A stretch of 64,000 nt of DNA from Lysobacter arenosi (GCF_016613475.2 NZ_CP071517.1:3839001-3903000), one strand, 5' to 3'; counted from the stretch's first letter, positions 36,921-46,566 are shown. Notes: a model not told the origin generated them from the letters alone. A program made the numbers and translations.

Positions 36921-37442
36921 ATGCGTCGATCGTTACTGCTCGCGATGTCGTTTTTCATCGCAACTGCAGCGATCACCGCATCGGTGTCGGCGGCCGAACC
37001 GAGCCTGGTCGGCATGATCGTGCCGCCCTGGCCGGAGGGACTGAAGTCCAACACTGGCAGCTGTGTCGGCTCCGGCAGCGAGCCCGGCCAAGTCTGTGCG
37101 CGCAGCATCGCCACCCTCGACGACGCCGAAGACCGCACCTTGAAGCTGCTCGCCTCGGAGTTCGTCGATCGCCTCGGTGACGAGCCACGCTGGCGGATCA
37201 CCGATGCGGTGCCGTACCCGATCCTGCGCCGCGACGAGCTGGTGGTCATCGCCACCTGCCAGCGCGATGGCATCGACGACGCCGGGCTGATCGCGATCAT
37301 CGACACCGGCGCCGTTCATGCGGCCGAGCTGGAGATGCTCCCGGCCACGCGCTGGGCGATGCGCCTGGACCGGGCCACCGGCAAGTTCGTCCGCGTCGCC
37401 CCGAGCCGCGTGCGCTGCTACAACGAAGGCTCGACCGAGTAG
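36921..37442 (+). CDS. Secreted protein of unknown function
   Basis: 173 residues. Signal peptide MRRSLLLAMSFFIATAAITA then SVSAAEP as probable cleavage site. The mature part has four Cys (GSCVGS, QVCARS, TCQRDG, VRCYNE), which may form two disulfides in the periplasm. No family recognised. It lies 7 bp after nfeD, so probably in the same transcript. Between it and gcvT there is a hairpin (CCATGC/GCATGG, 37475-37492) and a GATAAT -10 box for gcvT. Confidence 0.7.
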   Translation: MRRSLLLAMSFFIATAAITASVSAAEPSLVGMIVPPWPEGLKSNTGSCVGSGSEPGQVCARSIATLDDAEDRTLKLLASEFVDRLGDEPRWRITDAVPYPILRRDELVVIATCQRDGIDDAGLIAIIDTGAVHAAELEMLPATRWAMRLDRATGKFVRVAPSRVRCYNEGSTE

Positions 37443-37556
37443 GAGGGGCAGCGGGCAGGCGCCAGAGCGCGCACACCATGCCCCACAGCATGGTCTGCAG
37501 TCGCACGGCCGCAGGTGTGATAATTGCGGGCTCGCCCCTGACAGATCCCCCGAGCC

Positions 37557-38678
37557 ATGACCCAGAAGACGATCCTCAACGACACCCACCGCGCCCTCGG
37601 CGCCAAGATGGTCGACTTCGGCGGCTGGGACATGCCGATCCATTACGGCTCGCAGATCGAGGAGCACCACCTGGTGCGCAGCGACGCCGGCATGTTCGAC
37701 GTCAGCCACATGACCGTGGTCGACCTCAAGGGTGCGCGCGTTCGCGAGTTCCTGCGCCGCCTGGTCGCCAATTCGGTCGACAAGCTCAAGGTGCCGGGCA
37801 AGGCGCTGTACACCTGCATGCTCAACCCGCGCGGCGGCGTGATCGACGACCTCATCATTTATTTCCGTGACGAGGACTTCTTCCGCCTGGTGGTCAATGC
37901 CGCCACGCGCGACAAGGACCTGGCGTGGATCAGCGAGCAGGCCAAGGCGTTCGACGTGAGCGTCACCGAGCGTCCCGACTTCGGCATGATCGCCGTGCAG
38001 GGCCCGACCGCGCGCGACAAGGTGCTCGGCCTGCTGCGCGAGGAAGACCGCGCCGCCGTCGCCAAGCTCGGCAAGTTCGCCGCCGCGCAGGCGCGCACCC
38101 AGGGCGGCACCGACGTGTTCGTCGCCCGCACCGGTTACACCGGCGAGGACGGCTTCGAAGTCGTCGTGCCGGAAGACCAGACCGTCGCCTTCTGGAACGA
38201 GCTGCTCGCCGCGGGCGTCAAGCCGGCAGGCCTGGGCGCGCGCGACACGCTGCGCCTGGAAGCGGGCATGAACCTCTACGGCCAGGACATGGACGACGAC
38301 GTGACGCCGTACGAAGCCGCGCTCGCATGGACGGTGGCACTCGACGAAGGCCGCGACTTCATCGGCCGCGACGTGCTGCAGGCACAGAAGGCCGCCGGCG
38401 CACCGCGCCAGATGATCGGCCTGGTGATGGACGAGAAGGGCGTGCTGCGCCACGGCCAGAAGGTCCTCACCGACAACGGCGAGGGCGAGATCCTGTCGGG
38501 CACGTTCTCGCCGACGCTGGGCAAGGCGATCGCGTTCGCGCGCGTGCCGGCCGGCGAGATCCCGCTGGGCACCGCCGGCAACGTCCGCGTCGACATCCGC
38601 GGCAAGGAAGTGCCGGTGCGCGTGGTCAAGTTCCCGTTCGTGCGCGACGGCAAGGCCCAGGACGGCGTGCTCGGCTGA
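37557..38678 (+). CDS. gcvT: Glycine cleavage system T protein
   Basis: Aminomethyltransferase: releases ammonia from the lipoyl-bound aminomethyl group and passes the C1 unit to THF. 373 residues. Signatures: [30 protein letters not shown], and [20 protein letters not shown]. Length is typical. A TGTGATAAT extended -10 box at 37516-37524 gives a short leader. gcvH lies 0.8 kb downstream; gcvP is not in this window. No glycine riboswitch is seen in the leader. Confidence 0.97.
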   Translation: MTQKTILNDTHRALGAKMVDFGGWDMPIHYGSQIEEHHLVRSDAGMFDVSHMTVVDLKGARVREFLRRLVANSVDKLKVPGKALYTCMLNPRGGVIDDLIIYFRDEDFFRLVVNAATRDKDLAWISEQAKAFDVSVTERPDFGMIAVQGPTARDKVLGLLREEDRAAVAKLGKFAAAQARTQGGTDVFVARTGYTGEDGFEVVVPEDQTVAFWNELLAAGVKPAGLGARDTLRLEAGMNLYGQDMDDDVTPYEAALAWTVALDEGRDFIGRDVLQAQKAAGAPRQMIGLVMDEKGVLRHGQKVLTDNGEGEILSGTFSPTLGKAIAFARVPAGEIPLGTAGNVRVDIRGKEVPVRVVKFPFVRDGKAQDGVLG

Positions 38679-38697
38679 GCCGGCGAAGGGGACTTCG

Positions 38698-39330
38698 GTG
38701 AGCGCGACGGTCACCTATTACTACAGCCTGATCTCGCCGTATGCCTGGTTCGGGCATGCGGCCATCCGCCAGGTGGCGCGCGAATGCGGCGCCACCCTCG
38801 TGCATAGGCCGATCAGGATCTTCAAATTGTTCGATGCCAACGGCGGCCTGCCGCTGGGCAAGCGTGCACCGGCGCGGCAGCGCTACCGCCTGGTCGAGCT
38901 GCAACGCTGGCGCGCCCGGCGCGGCCTGCCGCTGAACCTCAAGCCGAAGTTCTGGCCGGTCGACATCGCCCTGGCCGACCGCTGCCTGATCGCGCTGGTG
39001 GAGGCCGGTCACGATCCTTCCGACTACGCCGACGCCGCCTTCCGCGCGCTGTGGGCGAACGACCAGGACCTGGCCGACCCCGACGTGGTCGCCGGGCTGC
39101 TCGCCGCGCAGGGTGTCGATGCGAAGCGCGTGATGGCGCAGGCGGCGGAAGACGCCGTCGAGGTGACCTACGCGCGCAACACCGCCGATGCGATCGCCGC
39201 CGACCTGCCGGGCCTGCCCGGCTATGTGCTCAACGGCGAACCGTTCTGGGGGCAGGACCGCATCGACGACCTGCGTGATGCGCTGATCAGCGGGCGTGCG
39301 CCTTTCCTCGTCGACCCGGCACCGCTTTGA
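38698..39330 (+). CDS. DsbA-like thioredoxin-fold protein, HCCA isomerase subgroup
   Basis: 210 residues, start GTG at 38698 after AAGGGGA. The N-terminal YYYSLISPYAWFGHAAI matches the 2-hydroxychromene-2-carboxylate isomerase/DsbA-family (kappa-GST-like) fold, with Ser at the catalytic position and no CxxC; C-terminal GLPGYVLNGEPFWGQDRIDDL closes the fold. These cytosolic enzymes use glutathione in aromatic degradation or act as uncharacterised reductases. It lies between gcvT and gcvH by position only. Confidence 0.85.
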   Translation: MSATVTYYYSLISPYAWFGHAAIRQVARECGATLVHRPIRIFKLFDANGGLPLGKRAPARQRYRLVELQRWRARRGLPLNLKPKFWPVDIALADRCLIALVEAGHDPSDYADAAFRALWANDQDLADPDVVAGLLAAQGVDAKRVMAQAAEDAVEVTYARNTADAIAADLPGLPGYVLNGEPFWGQDRIDDLRDALISGRAPFLVDPAPL

Positions 39331-39459
39331 TGGGCACCGCTGTGATCGGCACGATTCTCGCCGGGCCGATCCGTTCGTCCCCCACCTCTCGCATGTTGCT
39401 TCCGCGTCGGTAAACTAGGCGCCGTCCCCAAGCAGCCCCCGCAAAGTTCGAGGCCAGTC

Positions 39460-39855
39460 ATGAGTGAAATTCCCGGCGATCTGAAGTTCATGAAGTCCCA
39501 CGAGTGGGCACGCGTCGAAGGTGACGGCAAAGTCACGATTGGCATCTCCGACCACGCACAGGGCCTGCTCGGCGACCTGGTGTATGTCGAGCTGCCGAAT
39601 GTCGGCGACCGCGTCGAAGCCGGTACCGCCTGCGCCGTGGTGGAGTCGGTCAAGGCCGCTTCCGACGTCTACTCGCCGGTGACCGGCAAGGTGACCGCGG
39701 TGAACGCGGCGCTCGCCGACAAGCCCGAGACCATCAACGAGGACGCCTACGGCGAAGGCTGGATCTTCACCGTCGCCATCGAGGAACCCGACCAGCTCAA
39801 CGAGCTGCTGGCGCCGGACGACTACGCCGAGCTGCTCGAAGAAGAAGACAACTGA
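39460..39855 (+). CDS. gcvH: Glycine cleavage system H protein
   Basis: 131 residues. Lipoyl carrier of the glycine cleavage complex; the lipoylated Lys lies in [15 protein letters not shown] (residue 65). The N-terminal [15 protein letters not shown] and C-terminal [16 protein letters not shown] are family hallmarks. A TAAACT -10-like box at 39411-39416 suggests its own promoter. Confidence 0.97.
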   Translation: MSEIPGDLKFMKSHEWARVEGDGKVTIGISDHAQGLLGDLVYVELPNVGDRVEAGTACAVVESVKAASDVYSPVTGKVTAVNAALADKPETINEDAYGEGWIFTVAIEEPDQLNELLAPDDYAELLEEEDN

Positions 39856-39925
39856 GTCACCGCCTCGCCACCCCGCAGGGCGTGGCGAGCAACAGGCGGT
39901 CGTGCGATGCACGACCGATCCCGCC

Positions 39926-39956
39926 ACCGGCCGCCATGTGCGGCCGGTTTGCGTTT
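39926..39956 (+). terminator. Rho-independent terminator after gcvH
   Basis: Stem ACCGGCCGC/GCGGCCGGT (39926-39948) with loop CATGT and a T-rich tract TTTGCGTTT. Two other hairpins (39864-39889, 39898-39916) precede it. Confidence 0.75.
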
Positions 39957-40531
39957 CGGGGCGCGGCCTTCCGATCGAGTTCGGAAAGTGACGATGAGGT
40001 GATTCGTAGTCGGCGGCGCCATGCCATCGCTGCACTCGCACCGACTTCCCGAACGCATGTCGGCGCTGCCGCGAACCGGCATCGCAGGACGTCGAGCGCA
40101 CCTCGACGACGGTGGCGACAGGGTGCGTCGAAGCAGCCGAGCGAACTCGAGCGATGCGTCGTCGACGACTCCGAACTGCTTCGACCGACACCGCAGTGCG
40201 GTCGGCGGGTGCCGGAAAAGTTCGCGCACTTTCGCGCAAATCGGCTTGTGCGACGCGAAACCGGAGCGCCTCGATGCACCTTCCGACAGGGGGCGTTTGC
40301 CCGACCGCGGAGCGCGTTTCGATCGGCATGCGGAAGCCGTGCGAGTTCGCCGTCGATTGCGCATGCACCAGTTTCTGTTTTCGCAAACCCCTTAAATAAA
40401 GCAGTTTCAGAAAAACATTCTGGCGAGCCCGGCGATCGTCGCGCGAAGCACGCGCGTCGCGACGCGCCGCCGACGGCGGCGACCGGCCGGGCCGGGTGCC
40501 ACGCCGGCCCAAAAAAAAATCGGCCAATGTG
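39957..40531. other. Gene-free interval upstream of the histone-like gene
   Basis: No convincing coding sequence on either strand. The base composition drops locally in 40370-40420 (TTAAATAAAG), and the undecamer GTTTTCGCAAA at 40376 is repeated at 40687 inside the candidate small RNA. Its end (40466-40530) is very GC-rich before an A9 run. Confidence 0.5.
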
Positions 40532-40560
40532 TTGACAGTATGAAAAAGCGTGATTAGGTT
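40532..40560 (+). promoter_or_regulatory. Sigma-70 promoter candidate for the histone leader
   Basis: A perfect TTGACA (40532-40537), 17-bp spacer and TAGGTT (40555-40560) preceded by an A-rich UP-like stretch (40511-40519). Predicted start near 40567, 397 bp before the histone-like gene. Confidence 0.6.
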
Positions 40561-40566
40561 TCGCCC

Positions 40567-40756
40567 AGCAGACGTCTCCTGCGGAAGCGAGTGAGTACGA
40601 ACAAAGAAACAACTCGCGGTACAAAACGAACCTCCGACCGGGCAGTCGACACGGTGGAAGCAGGGATCGTTTCCTTCGCGAAACGGGTTTTCGCAAAGGC
40701 GCAGGTATCGAGTTTCATCCAACCCGGCTCGCTTTCGGCGGTCCGGGTTTTTGTTT
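40567..40756 (+). ncRNA. Candidate small RNA or attenuator leader
   Basis: From the predicted start, about 190 nt end in a terminator: stem AACCCGG (40721-40727) with CCGGGTT (40743-40749), then a T-rich run TTTTTGTTTG. Upstream, a hairpin GCGAAA/TTTCGC (40678-40694) shows CGGGT in its loop; CGGGTT here is complementary to AACCCG of the terminator arm, so an alternative antiterminator pairing is possible. I do not recognise a known RNA family. It may be an independent small RNA or a regulated leader of the downstream histone-like gene. Confidence 0.45.
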
Positions 40757-40963
40757 GCCCGCCGCTTGGCGGGCGCCTCATCCGTACCGGCGCGCGTTGC
40801 GTGTCGGCGGCTGCACGCGGGTCCGACTCCCGCGGCCCGGGCGCGCACAGACCGGCTCCATCGGCCTGGACGCACCCGACTAGTTCAGCAAGTTCTACTG
40901 GGCTTTATAGACCTGCAAGACCACTGATCAATCTCTGATCAACCACTGACGAGGAGCCATCCC

Positions 40964-41425
40964 ATGGCCATGAAGAAAGCTGCGAAGAAGAAGCCCGCTG
41001 CCAAGAAAGCTGCCAAGAAGGTAGCCAAGAAGGCTGTCAAGAAGGTAGCCGCCCGCAAGAAGGCAGTGAAGAAGGCCGTCAAGAAGGCCGTCAAGAAGGC
41101 CGTGAAGAAGGTCGCTGCCCGCAAGAAGGCAGTGAAGAAGGCCGTCAAGAAGGTCGCCAAGAAGGCAGCAGCCAAGAAGACCGCTCGCAAGAAGGTCGCC
41201 AAGAAGGTTGCCAAGAAGGCCGTAGCCAAGAAGACCGCCCGTAAGAAGGCCGTCAAGAAGGCCGTCAAGAAGGTTGCCAAGAAGGCCGCCAAGAAGGCCG
41301 GTGCCCGCAAGTCGGCCGCCAAGAAGGCCGTGAAGAAGGTTGCCAAGAAGAAGGCGGCCCGTCGCAAGTCGGTCAAGAAGGCCGTTGCCGCTGCAATGCC
41401 GGCCACCCCGGCACCGATGATCTAA
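40964..41425 (+). CDS. Histone H1-like Lys/Ala-rich nucleoid protein
   Basis: 153 residues made of tandem variants of [11 protein letters not shown] and [10 protein letters not shown], about 45 percent Lys/Arg and 25 percent Ala with no aromatic or acidic residues, ending in [12 protein letters not shown]. Resembles eukaryotic H1 tails and the AlgP/HctB group; such proteins bind DNA non-specifically and affect nucleoid compaction. The ATG follows GAGGAGCC. The repeats invite copy-number change between strains. Long leader upstream, own terminator downstream. Confidence 0.9.
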   Translation: MAMKKAAKKKPAAKKAAKKVAKKAVKKVAARKKAVKKAVKKAVKKAVKKVAARKKAVKKAVKKVAKKAAAKKTARKKVAKKVAKKAVAKKTARKKAVKKAVKKVAKKAAKKAGARKSAAKKAVKKVAKKKAARRKSVKKAVAAAMPATPAPMI

Positions 41426-41453
41426 ATAAGAAAGTCCCGATTGCCGTAATCCA

Positions 41454-41494
41454 GCTCTCTCCCCGCAGCCCAGGTGGGGGGAGAGTTTTTTTTT
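41454..41494 (+). terminator. Rho-independent terminator after the histone-like gene
   Basis: Stem CTCTCTCCCC paired with GGGGGGAGAG (41455-41485) and a run of nine T residues (41486-41494). Confidence 0.93.
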
Positions 41495-41525
41495 GGGGAT
41501 CCGGAAATGCGCGACGCCCGGGACC

Positions 41526-41612
41526 CCGTCATCCCGGCGAACGCCGGGATCCATCTTGCTGTTGCCTTCGCGTCACCGCCAACGTGGATCCCGGCTTTCG
41601 CCGGGATGACGG
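41526..41612. repeat. REP-like inverted pair of 28-bp palindromic units
   Basis: Unit one (41526-41553) and unit two (41585-41612) are the same 28-bp sequence in inverted orientation, differing by one base; each contains ATCCCGGC/GCCGGGAT. The pair can form a long cruciform across a 31-bp spacer. Such extragenic palindromes are common in this family and may be REP/BIME elements; located between converging genes. Confidence 0.85.
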
Positions 41613-41661
41613 TGCGGACGGTGGTGCGTCTGCCCGGCGCGATCGCCGGACTACGCGAGGA

Positions 41662-43035
41662 TCAACGCGGAGCGGAGCTGGCCGTCTGTGCCTGGCTGCC
41701 CGGTGCGTTCGGCGAGGCCGGCTGTGCGGCGTCGGCGTAAAGGGTCTCGTCGATGTCGTCGTCGAGCCACTGCTGCTGCGACAGGCCCAGTGCGCGGTCG
41801 AGGATGGTCGGCACCAGGCCGGAGGGCAGCGAGCTCTCGCTGTTCCACATCACGGCGACGCCGAAGTCGCGGTCGGGCACCATCGCGATCATGCCGCGAT
41901 AGCCCTGCACCGCACCGCCATGGAACACGATGCGATGGCCGCCGTAGTCGTAGACGCGCCAGCCCAGTGCATAGCCGGCGGAGGTAAGACGCTGGCGGCG
42001 CCAGGAAGAACCGCGCATCTCGCTCGGCGTGTCGACCAGCGGCTGGTGCAGCGTCGCCAGCAGCGGCGCCGGCAGCACGTCGGGGCGATGTCCGGTGTGG
42101 GCGAGCAGGTACTGCGCCATGTCACTGGCGCTGGCGTTGACGCCAGCGGCCGGCAGCACCTGGTAGTAGGTCGACTTGGGCATCGTCGACACCCAGCCGC
42201 CACGACCGCGCACGTGCGGACGCGCCCAGCTCGGGCTGGCCTGGATGCCTTCCAGGCCGAGGCTGGCGTCGTTCATGCCCAGGGGCTTGAACAGACGGCG
42301 CTGCACTTCCTGCGCATAGAAGTCGCCGGTGGCGGCAAACACCACGTCGCCGATCAGGCTGAAGGCAATGTTCTGGTAGCTGTAGCAGGTGCCCGGTGCG
42401 CACTTGAGCGGCGCGTACGCCAGCTTCTGCGTCAGCGTGCGGTAATCGGTGAAGCGCTCGAGGTCGCGGTCGAAGGCATTGTGGGTCAGGCCGACGCGAT
42501 GGCTGAGCAGGTCGGCGACGGTGAGCTGCTGCGACGCGGACGGATCGCTGAGCTGGAAGCTCGGCAGGTACCGCACCAGCTTGCTGTCCCAGCGCAGCGA
42601 GCCGTCATTGACCAGCAAGCCGGTCATCGTGCCGGCGAAACTCTTCGACAGCGATGCCAGGCGGAACACGGTGTGCGAGTCGACCGCGGTCGCGTGGCTT
42701 ACGTCGGTGATGCCGTAGCCGCGCGCGCTGATGATCTGGCCGTTGTGCACCAGCGCCATCGCCAGGCCGGGAACGCGCTGGCCGGCGACCAGCTGCTGCG
42801 CCATCGATTCGAACTGGCGTACATCGAATCCCGGTGCCAGCGGCGGCGCCGGCGGGAGCGGTGCAGTGCGGGTGGTGACCGTGACGCTGCCCTGTGCCGC
42901 GACGCTGGGCGTGCTCGGCTGCGGGTTCCAGTGCAACGGGGTCTGTGCGGTGGAGCCCAGGGTCAGCGGCAGCAGCAGGGCGATGGCGCCGAGTCGCGGG
43001 AGGGCGCGGGAGCGCTTCTTGTTATTGGTATTCAT
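41662..43035 (-). CDS. Secreted serine hydrolase, beta-lactamase/esterase fold
   Basis: 457 residues. Signal peptide (LGAIALLLPLTLGSTA), then a Pro-rich linker to about residue 66, then the beta-lactamase (class C/penicillin-binding-like) domain: SLSK (128-131) with the nucleophilic Ser, YQN (220-222), and FHGGAVQGY in place of KTG. Such proteins are mostly D-Ala peptidases or esterases; no evidence for resistance. C-terminal tail is Ala/Ser/Gln-rich. Monocistronic. Confidence 0.88.
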   Translation of the reverse strand: MNTNNKKRSRALPRLGAIALLLPLTLGSTAQTPLHWNPQPSTPSVAAQGSVTVTTRTAPLPPAPPLAPGFDVRQFESMAQQLVAGQRVPGLAMALVHNGQIISARGYGITDVSHATAVDSHTVFRLASLSKSFAGTMTGLLVNDGSLRWDSKLVRYLPSFQLSDPSASQQLTVADLLSHRVGLTHNAFDRDLERFTDYRTLTQKLAYAPLKCAPGTCYSYQNIAFSLIGDVVFAATGDFYAQEVQRRLFKPLGMNDASLGLEGIQASPSWARPHVRGRGGWVSTMPKSTYYQVLPAAGVNASASDMAQYLLAHTGHRPDVLPAPLLATLHQPLVDTPSEMRGSSWRRQRLTSAGYALGWRVYDYGGHRIVFHGGAVQGYRGMIAMVPDRDFGVAVMWNSESSLPSGLVPTILDRALGLSQQQWLDDDIDETLYADAAQPASPNAPGSQAQTASSAPR

Positions 43036-43259
43036 GGCCCTGAGCGCCTGTTCGTGCTGCGATCCGGCCCGATTCTAGCTCCGATCTCAGGGGTTGTGGC
43101 AGCTATGGGACTCACCGGACTGATTTGGCTGGGATAAGTGCCGGGCATCTCATTTCGCAGGCCCTGCTGGCACCTGTTCAGATTTTTGCGTGTTCGGGCA
43201 CTGCGCAAAATGAACGTCGCACCCGCGTGCTTGGGCTAGCGTGCTTCAGCCCGCGTGCT

Positions 43260-44840
43260 TCAGCCCGCGCGGATGAAGTCGGCGGCACGCTCGGCAATCA
43301 TCATCGTCGGCGCGTTCGTGTTGCCGCCGATCAGCGTCGGCATAACCGAGGCATCGACCACGCGCAGGCCTTCGACGCCGCGCACGCGCAGCTGCGGGTC
43401 GACCACGGAGGCCTCGTCGTGGCCCATGCGGCAGGTGCCGACCGGGTGGTAGATGGTCTCGGCCTTGGCGCGGATGAATTCCATCAGCTGCGCGTCGTCG
43501 AGATCGTTGCGTGCCGGGAAGATCGGCGCGCCGCGGTAGGCATCGAACGCCGGCTGCGCGAGCAGCTCGCGCGACAGCCTGGCGCACTCGACCATCATCT
43601 TCATGTCGAAGCCATCGGCATCGCTGAGGTAGTTGGCTTCGATCCGCGGCTTGTCGCCGGCGCGCGCGCTGGCCAGGGTGATGCGGCCGCGACTGCGCGG
43701 ACGCAGGAAACAACCGTGCACGGTGTAACCGATGCCCTTGAGGCGGTGGCGGCCGTGGTCGTCGAGCATGGCCGGGACGAAGTGCAGCTGGATGTCCGGA
43801 CGATCGTCGGGCGCGAAGCGTGAGCGCACGAACGCACCGGCTTCGGCGATGTTGCTGCTGCCCACGCCGCTGTGGCCGCGCATGTAGTAGTCGAAGGCGA
43901 CCTTGGCGTCGTTGAGGCGGTCGTAGGTCACCGGCTGCGTGGCGTGCTGCAGCGTGCAGATGTCGAGGTGGTCCTGCAGGTTCTCGCCGACCTGTGCGGC
44001 GTCGGCGACGACGTCGATGCCGTGGCGGCGCAACAGCGCGGCCGGGCCGACGCCGGACAGCATCAGCAGCTGCGGCGAGTTGATGGCACCGCCACACAGC
44101 AGCACTTCGCGCGCTGCCGGCTGGTGGAAGGCACGGCCCTTGGAGGTATAGATCACGCCGTTGGCGCGGCCGCGCTCGAAGGTGATGCGGTTGACCTGGG
44201 CATCGGTGACGATGGTCAGGTTGCGGCGCTCACGGATCGGATCGAGGTAGGCCACCGCGCTGGAGCAGCGGGCGCCGTTCTTCTGCGTGACCTGGTAGAG
44301 GCCGAACCCTGCCTGCGCGGGACCGTTGAAATCGCGGTTGAGCGGATAACCGGCCTGATGGCCGGCCTCGATGAAGGCCTGCGACAACGGGCTGCTGTAG
44401 CGCAGATCGGACACGTACAGCGGGCCTTCGTCGCCGTGCAGCGCGTCGGCGCCGCGCTGGTTGCGCTCGCTGCGGCGGAAGTAGGGCAGCACCGACTTCC
44501 AGTCCCAGCCATCGGCGCCGAGCGCGGCCCACTCTTCGTAATCGCCGGCGACGCCGCGCGTGTAGCACATCGCATTGATCGAACTGGAACCGCCCAGCAC
44601 CTTGCCGCGCGGCCACCACAGCACGCGGTTGTCGAGCTGCGCTTCGGCTGCGGTGTGGTAATCCCAGTTGACCCGCTTGTTGTTGACCAGCTTGGCCAGG
44701 CCGGCGGGCATGTGGATGAAGGGATGGCTGTCGCGCGGGCCGGCTTCGACCAGCAGCACCCGGACGTCGGGATCGGCGGACAGGCGATTGGCGAGGACGC
44801 AGCCGGCGGAGCCGGCACCGATGATGATGTAATCGAACAC
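43260..44840 (-). CDS. GMC-family oxidoreductase, choline-dehydrogenase-like
   Basis: 526 residues. N-terminal FAD-binding YIIIGAGSAGCVLANRLS, the GMC signature around WPRGKVLGGSSSINAM, and the C-terminal catalytic-region YHPVGTCRMGHDEASVVD. Oxidises alcohols with FAD; choline, aliphatic or aromatic alcohols are possible substrates. No betaine genes adjoin it, so choline dehydrogenase proper is unproven. Starts at 44840; divergent from the transporter gene at 45053. Confidence 0.9.
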   Translation of the reverse strand: MFDYIIIGAGSAGCVLANRLSADPDVRVLLVEAGPRDSHPFIHMPAGLAKLVNNKRVNWDYHTAAEAQLDNRVLWWPRGKVLGGSSSINAMCYTRGVAGDYEEWAALGADGWDWKSVLPYFRRSERNQRGADALHGDEGPLYVSDLRYSSPLSQAFIEAGHQAGYPLNRDFNGPAQAGFGLYQVTQKNGARCSSAVAYLDPIRERRNLTIVTDAQVNRITFERGRANGVIYTSKGRAFHQPAAREVLLCGGAINSPQLLMLSGVGPAALLRRHGIDVVADAAQVGENLQDHLDICTLQHATQPVTYDRLNDAKVAFDYYMRGHSGVGSSNIAEAGAFVRSRFAPDDRPDIQLHFVPAMLDDHGRHRLKGIGYTVHGCFLRPRSRGRITLASARAGDKPRIEANYLSDADGFDMKMMVECARLSRELLAQPAFDAYRGAPIFPARNDLDDAQLMEFIRAKAETIYHPVGTCRMGHDEASVVDPQLRVRGVEGLRVVDASVMPTLIGGNTNAPTMMIAERAADFIRAG

Positions 44841-45052
44841 GTTGCCTGCGCCCTGCTCGTGGAGACTGCCCTACAGCCGAGCGACCGTAAGGGGGGCCAT
44901 TAGAGCAAATGCTCCCGCGGGACGGTGCGGGGCAGGGCCGGCCCGGCGACCGCGCCTGTGGCCGCTCCCGCGCCTGCTTCACGCCCCGTCGGCCGCTCCC
45001 CTATCATCCGCCCAACCCACAGCGCGCCGGCCGGCCGCGAGGAAAGCGGAAC

Positions 45053-46456
45053 ATGGCGACAGGCGGGCACGGCGAGGGCGCGGTCGGCGACGGCGCGGGC
45101 GAGCGTGGCCGGGGCGAGCGTGGCCGGAGCGAGGGCGGCCACCTGCGCAACTTCCAGGCCGCGCTGCGCGAGTCGCCGCCGCTGTGGTGGTCGCTGCTGT
45201 ATTTCTTCTGCCTGCTGTGTGGCTATTACGTGCTGCGTCCCGTCCGCGACGCCATGGGTGCCTCCGGCGACATCGCCACGGTATTCCCGCAGGCCAGCAT
45301 CGACTGGGCGGCGGCGCACGGCTTCGCCCTCAAGGACTTCACGCTGCAGGTGCTCTTCACTGGCACCTTCCTGACGATGGTGCTCTTGCAGCCGGTGTAC
45401 GGGGCGCTGGTGTCGCGCTTCCCACGCCGCGTATTCCTGCCGGCGGTGTACCTGGTCTTCATCGCCTGCCTGCTCGGCTTCTACTGGGCTTTCGACCACG
45501 ACGTGCCGGGGCGCGGCGCGGTGTTCTTCATCTGGGTGGCGGTGTTCAACCTGTTTGCGGTGGCCGTGTTCTGGAGCTTCATGGCCGACGTGTTCGACAA
45601 CGACCACGCCAAGCGCCTGTACGGCTACATCGGCGCGGGCGGCACGATCGGCGCGCTGGTTGGCCCGCTGCTGACGACCAGCCTGGTAGGCACGATCGGC
45701 GTGGCCAACCTGCTGCTGGTGTCGGCCGGCTTCCTCGCGGTGTGCCTGCTGTGCATCCTGCAGCTGCGCAAGTGGGCGATCCGGCGCGAGCAGCTCAGCG
45801 GCGGCGTCGACGGCGAGTCCGCGATGGGCGGATCGATCGTGGCCGGCCTGCGCCTGGTCTGGCAGCGGCCGCTGCTGCGCGCGCTGGCGATCACGGTGTT
45901 CTTCGGCGTCGGCGTCGGCACGCTGCTCTACAACGAGCAGGCGGCTATAGTGAAAGCGTTCTACCCCGATGCGCGCGCGGCCACGCGCTACTACTCCATC
46001 ATCGACGGCGCGGTGAACACCGTGACCATCCTGGTGCAGTTGCTGCTCACGCGCTTCCTGCTGCGTCGCTACGGCGTCGGGCCGACGCTGCTGATCCCCG
46101 CGTTCGCCATCCTCGGTGGCTACGCGATGCTGGCGCTGTCGCCGGTGCCGCTGCTGGTGGCGATGGTGCAGGTGGCTACGCGCGCCGGCGAGTTCTCGCT
46201 GGCCAAGCCCGGTCGGGAAACGATCTACACCCGCGTCGATCGCGAATCGCGCTATAAGGCCAAGGCGGTGATCGACACGGTGGTCTATCGCGGCGGCGAC
46301 CTGACGTTCGTGTGGCTGCACAAGGCGCTGTCGGCGTTCGGCTCGCGGCTGGTGTTCGTGGCCGGCATGGCCGTCGCGCTGGGCCTGACCTTTGGCGCAT
46401 GGAAAGTGATCCGCGCGCAGCGCACGCTGCCTGACGAATCGAGCCCGTCTGCGTAA
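45053..46456 (+). CDS. MFS transporter, NTT/ADP-ATP-antiporter-like
   Basis: 467 residues with about 12 membrane spans after a Gly/Arg-rich cytosolic N terminus (about 30 residues). SLLYFFCLLCGYYVLRPVRDAMG and AGGTIGALVGPLLT are typical of a bacterial MFS branch related to nucleotide translocases (NTT). Start at 45053 is preceded by GAGGAAAG. Free-living bacteria rarely exchange ATP, so substrate may differ. Single gene. Confidence 0.75.
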   Translation: MATGGHGEGAVGDGAGERGRGERGRSEGGHLRNFQAALRESPPLWWSLLYFFCLLCGYYVLRPVRDAMGASGDIATVFPQASIDWAAAHGFALKDFTLQVLFTGTFLTMVLLQPVYGALVSRFPRRVFLPAVYLVFIACLLGFYWAFDHDVPGRGAVFFIWVAVFNLFAVAVFWSFMADVFDNDHAKRLYGYIGAGGTIGALVGPLLTTSLVGTIGVANLLLVSAGFLAVCLLCILQLRKWAIRREQLSGGVDGESAMGGSIVAGLRLVWQRPLLRALAITVFFGVGVGTLLYNEQAAIVKAFYPDARAATRYYSIIDGAVNTVTILVQLLLTRFLLRRYGVGPTLLIPAFAILGGYAMLALSPVPLLVAMVQVATRAGEFSLAKPGRETIYTRVDRESRYKAKAVIDTVVYRGGDLTFVWLHKALSAFGSRLVFVAGMAVALGLTFGAWKVIRAQRTLPDESSPSA

Positions 46457-46566
46457 TCCCCCGGACCGGGATGTCGAAACCCGGCACCTGGGGACGACTA
46501 TCCGGTAAGGCGGCACGAACCGGCCGCCCCTGCCGCGCCCCGGCGCAATCCTCACAGGAGCCGACC

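Noticed and set aside
37443..37556. Glycine riboswitch before gcvT
   Set aside because: Only about 110 bp, no tandem aptamer signature.
39882..40535. Overlapping open frames of 200-280 residues on both strands between gcvH and the histone-like gene
   Set aside because: Arg/Ala/Ser-rich translations without start signals or family signatures; region holds regulatory features.
40655..40720. Possible c-di-GMP-I (GEMM) or SRP RNA motif because of TTCGCAAAGG and GGAAGCAGG
   Set aside because: Flanking conserved blocks of both families are missing or out of order.
40790..40850. tRNA T-arm-like sequence GCGGGTCCGACTCCCGC
   Set aside because: T-arm resembles a tRNA, but no matching acceptor, D or anticodon arm could be placed around it; no CCA end.
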